Shown in pieces: positions 6,276 to 8,327 of a DNA stretch of 8,327 nt (the stretch's first letter is position 1; the number at the start of each line of letters is the position of its first letter). The notes beneath the pieces were generated by a model. The model was not told the DNA's origin and ran no database searches. It saw nothing but the letters and a program-made list of their open reading frames with translations. The position numbers and the translations under genes were made by a program. This DNA comes from CAYRKT01 sp964425005 (GTDB lineage Bacteria > Synergistota > Synergistia > CAYRKT01). Where the stretch lies: assembly GCA_964425005.1 (NCBI GenBank), contig CAYRKT010000070.1, forward strand, positions 1 to 8,327, read 5' to 3'.

Positions 6276-8327
6276 CTACTCCCCCTCCTCGGGGCTGCCC
6301 AGGACGTACCCCCGCGTCCCTGCCTCGCTCTTCACGAGCAGCAACACCTTCTCGCCAGGCTTCGGTACCTCCGCCAAGGCCACGACCGCCACCGTGCCGT
6401 TGCCGAAGCGAGAGGAGCTGCCCCGCCAAGCCACCTCCCTGGCCTGATAGCTCCCGCTTCCTGCCGGGAGGGCGTAGTAGACCCTTTCGATCTCGGCGTA
6501 GGCGGTCTTGGGGCCGCCCCCCACGTACAGGACCCCTCCCTCCTTCCCTGGGACGAGGCGGAGCACGTAGTCCCCGAAGACAGGGGAGGGAACGACGAGG
6601 GGGGGAGCGCCCAGCTTGGACCCTTGCGCTCCGGATGCCTTCTCCTCCTCGCCCTTGGGCGATGCGCCCTTTTGAGAAGGAAGTGGAGGCGGCGGCGCGC
6701 GGGGGTCCTCCTCCCCCATCGCCGCTTGGCCTTTTCCGATGCCCCTCGCGTCCTCAAAGAGGGTGACCTTGGGAAGCTCGGGGACCTCCACCTCGAGGGG
6801 TGTGATCAAAGCGAGGAGGACCGTCTCCTTCTGCCCGGACTGGGAGCTCTTGAAGAACTCTCCTATGATGGGTATAGCCGAGAGGATGGGTATCCCCCTC
6901 TTGTCCTCCGTGCTCTGCTGGTAGATGAGCCCTCCGAGGACCCCCGTGTACCCCCGTTCAAGCCTCAGGGTCCCCTTGACCTTCTGTTTGCGGACGTCGA
7001 CGGAGTTGGCGATGGGCCCCTGGGAGGGCAAGCCGCCGAGCTCCATCTCCGCCTGGATCTCCACCACCTTGTCGGGGAAGATCGAGGACTTAAGCCTGAC
7101 CACGAGCCCATACTCGATGTTGCTCACAGCGGGGGTCGAAGCCGTCGTGCCGCCGCCTTGGTTTCCGTCTTGCGTCTGCGCACCCTGCTGGACCAGGTAG
7201 AGTGTGCCCCCCGAGGTCAGGCTGGCCTCACTGCCGTCCCGGGCTAGCGCCTCCGTGCTCACCAGCGTCTTCGCCAGCCCCTTGCCCTCGAGGGCGTTCA
7301 GGTTGAGCGTCAGGAGGTTCGCCACGTTCGCTGGGAGGGCATAGCGCAACTGAAGCCCATTTGGGGTGAACGAGGCGGAGATCCCAGATAAGGAGGCCGA
7401 GACCTCTGGCCCGAGCTGGCTCAGAGCAGAGCGCTCCACCTGGTACACCCTGACGGCGAGCTTGACCTGTGAGGGCCTCTGGTCCAGCACTCCGAGATAG
7501 GTCTGGGCCTTGGTCACCTCCTCCCTCGGTCCCTCCAACCAGATCCCCCCAGTCCCCTCCTCAGGGACCACTTTGACGTCCTTCACCCCCAGGCTTTCCA
7601 GGTAGCTTTTGGCCTTGTCCGGGGAGAGGTAACTTAGCTGCAGGCGGACCTTGAGGGAAGGGCTGGCAATCTTCGCCCCCTGAGGCGGGTCGGCCTGCCT
7701 CAGGAAGGCCACCACCTCCTCGTGGAAGGAAGTCGGACCGTAGACGAGGACGCTCTTCTGCGCCTCCAAGACCTCCACCCGGTAGCCACGCCCCTCCCCT
7801 CCTTTGGCGGACAAAAGCGCTCCGAGGCCCTTGGCGATGTCCTTCGGGTCGCCGTAGATGGGGTAGGCCTTGCTCACGTACCCCGACTGGTCGGGGGAGC
7901 TCCGCTTGAGCCCTTCCAAAAGAGAGGAGATCTCCTTCCTCGCCCGCTCCGCTTCCCTGGCCGAGAGGACCACCAAGAGGTTGCGGCCCGCAGCCTGCAC
8001 CTGGACCTGAGGGTAGAGCGCGGAGACGAGCCTCTCCGCTTCGTTCGCGGGAACCTCCGGGTCAAGCGGGAAGCTGAGGACCGCCCTTTCGCCGCTTTCG
8101 AGGGCCACGATGAGGACTTCCTCGAGCCGCTTGAGCTTCTCTTCGGACCCCTTTACTGCCACCAGGTCGTCGCTGAGCAGGTAGACCCCCACCCCGATGG
8201 CCTCGGCGAGCTTTTCGAGGCCCTTGAGCTTCCCCACCCCAGGAACGCGGAGCACGCGGAGGGCGGTTTTCTCGTCGCCGCTCCCCCCGGGCACGGCCGA
8301 ATCCTCTCCAAGCGCTGGAACTGGAGG
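6276..8327 (-). CDS. Secretin with extra C-terminal domain (5' end beyond window)
   Basis: The frame is open to the right edge and gives 683 residues in the window. A GTG at 8294 is in frame, but 11 sense codons precede it and no signal peptide follows, so the true start is probably upstream. Counting from the first codon in the window, four N1-like beta-alpha repeats lie at about 21-78, 81-144, 151-215 and 224-285. The secretin core follows at about 287-514, with the diagnostic GIPILSAIPIIGEFF at 478-492. This family forms the multimeric outer-membrane pore for type IV pili and type II secretion. Unlike most secretins it continues for about 170 residues: a proline- and charge-rich linker (about 515-582, with PPPP) and a compact beta-rich domain (about 583-683) that I do not recognise. 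The gene leads directly into the PilC/GspF gene. Confidence 0.93.
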   Translation of the reverse strand, partial: PPVPALGEDSAVPGGSGDEKTALRVLRVPGVGKLKGLEKLAEAIGVGVYLLSDDLVAVKGSEEKLKRLEEVLIVALESGERAVLSFPLDPEVPANEAERLVSALYPQVQVQAAGRNLLVVLSAREAERARKEISSLLEGLKRSSPDQSGYVSKAYPIYGDPKDIAKGLGALLSAKGGEGRGYRVEVLEAQKSVLVYGPTSFHEEVVAFLRQADPPQGAKIASPSLKVRLQLSYLSPDKAKSYLESLGVKDVKVVPEEGTGGIWLEGPREEVTKAQTYLGVLDQRPSQVKLAVRVYQVERSALSQLGPEVSASLSGISASFTPNGLQLRYALPANVANLLTLNLNALEGKGLAKTLVSTEALARDGSEASLTSGGTLYLVQQGAQTQDGNQGGGTTASTPAVSNIEYGLVVRLKSSIFPDKVVEIQAEMELGGLPSQGPIANSVDVRKQKVKGTLRLERGYTGVLGGLIYQQSTEDKRGIPILSAIPIIGEFFKSSQSGQKETVLLALITPLEVEVPELPKVTLFEDARGIGKGQAAMGEEDPRAPPPPLPSQKGASPKGEEEKASGAQGSKLGAPPLVVPSPVFGDYVLRLVPGKEGGVLYVGGGPKTAYAEIERVYYALPAGSGSYQAREVAWRGSSSRFGNGTVAVVALAEVPKPGEKVLLLVKSEAGTRGYVLGSPEEGE

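Noticed and set aside
8292..8294. GTG at 8294 as the true start of the secretin
   Set aside because: The frame stays open for 11 more codons to the window edge, no signal peptide follows this GTG, and secretins need one for export. The real start is most likely outside the window.

Overview
All credible genes in this window lie on the minus strand and read right to left. They form one compact type IV pilus / type II secretion-like cluster: a secretin, a PilC/GspF inner-membrane platform protein, a small type IV pilin, a FimT/GspH-like minor pilin, and a very large pilin-type protein that runs off the left edge. The DNA is GC-rich, with a strong preference for GAG, AAG, CTC and AGG codons, tight gene packing, and GTG as well as ATG starts. 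An outer-membrane secretin implies a diderm bacterium. The codon style, and my recollection that similar glycine/serine/threonine-rich modules occur in Thermus, Meiothermus and Deinococcus relatives, point tentatively to Deinococcota. That placement is an inference without a marker gene.

Layout from right to left, which is the direction of transcription. Positions 8327-6276 encode a secretin whose 5' end lies outside the window. It has four small N1-like repeats, a canonical secretin core, and an unusual proline-rich linker plus a C-terminal domain of about 100 residues after the core. Three bases later, 6272-5064 encodes a 402-residue PilC/GspF protein. The only real gap follows (5063-5000, 64 bases) and holds a perfect 9-bp GC-rich hairpin, a 10-bp palindrome containing a -10-like hexamer, and a G-rich ribosome-binding stretch. 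Positions 4999-4541 encode a 152-residue pilin. It overlaps by 23 bases the FimT/GspH-like gene (4563-4123), which overlaps by 4 bases (GTGA) the giant gene (4126 to beyond position 1).

The giant gene is the highlight. It is open for 1375 codons without a stop. It starts with a textbook prepilin leader and transmembrane helix, followed by a pilin-like head of about 125 residues. Fourteen diverged tandem beta-rich modules of about 80-90 residues come next, and then a run of 12 prolines at the window edge. I read it as a modular pilin in which a repetitive, probably extracellular stalk is grafted onto a minor pilin.

Working model: the secretin forms the outer-membrane pore, the PilC/GspF protein is the assembly platform, and the small pilins build or prime the filament. 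The giant pilin would be assembled into it, plausibly at the tip, as an adhesin, receptor or spacer. The assembly ATPase, prepilin peptidase and PilM/N/O proteins are not in this window. There is no evidence of tRNA, rRNA, CRISPR, insertion sequence or integrase. No gene-free stretch exceeds 64 bases.
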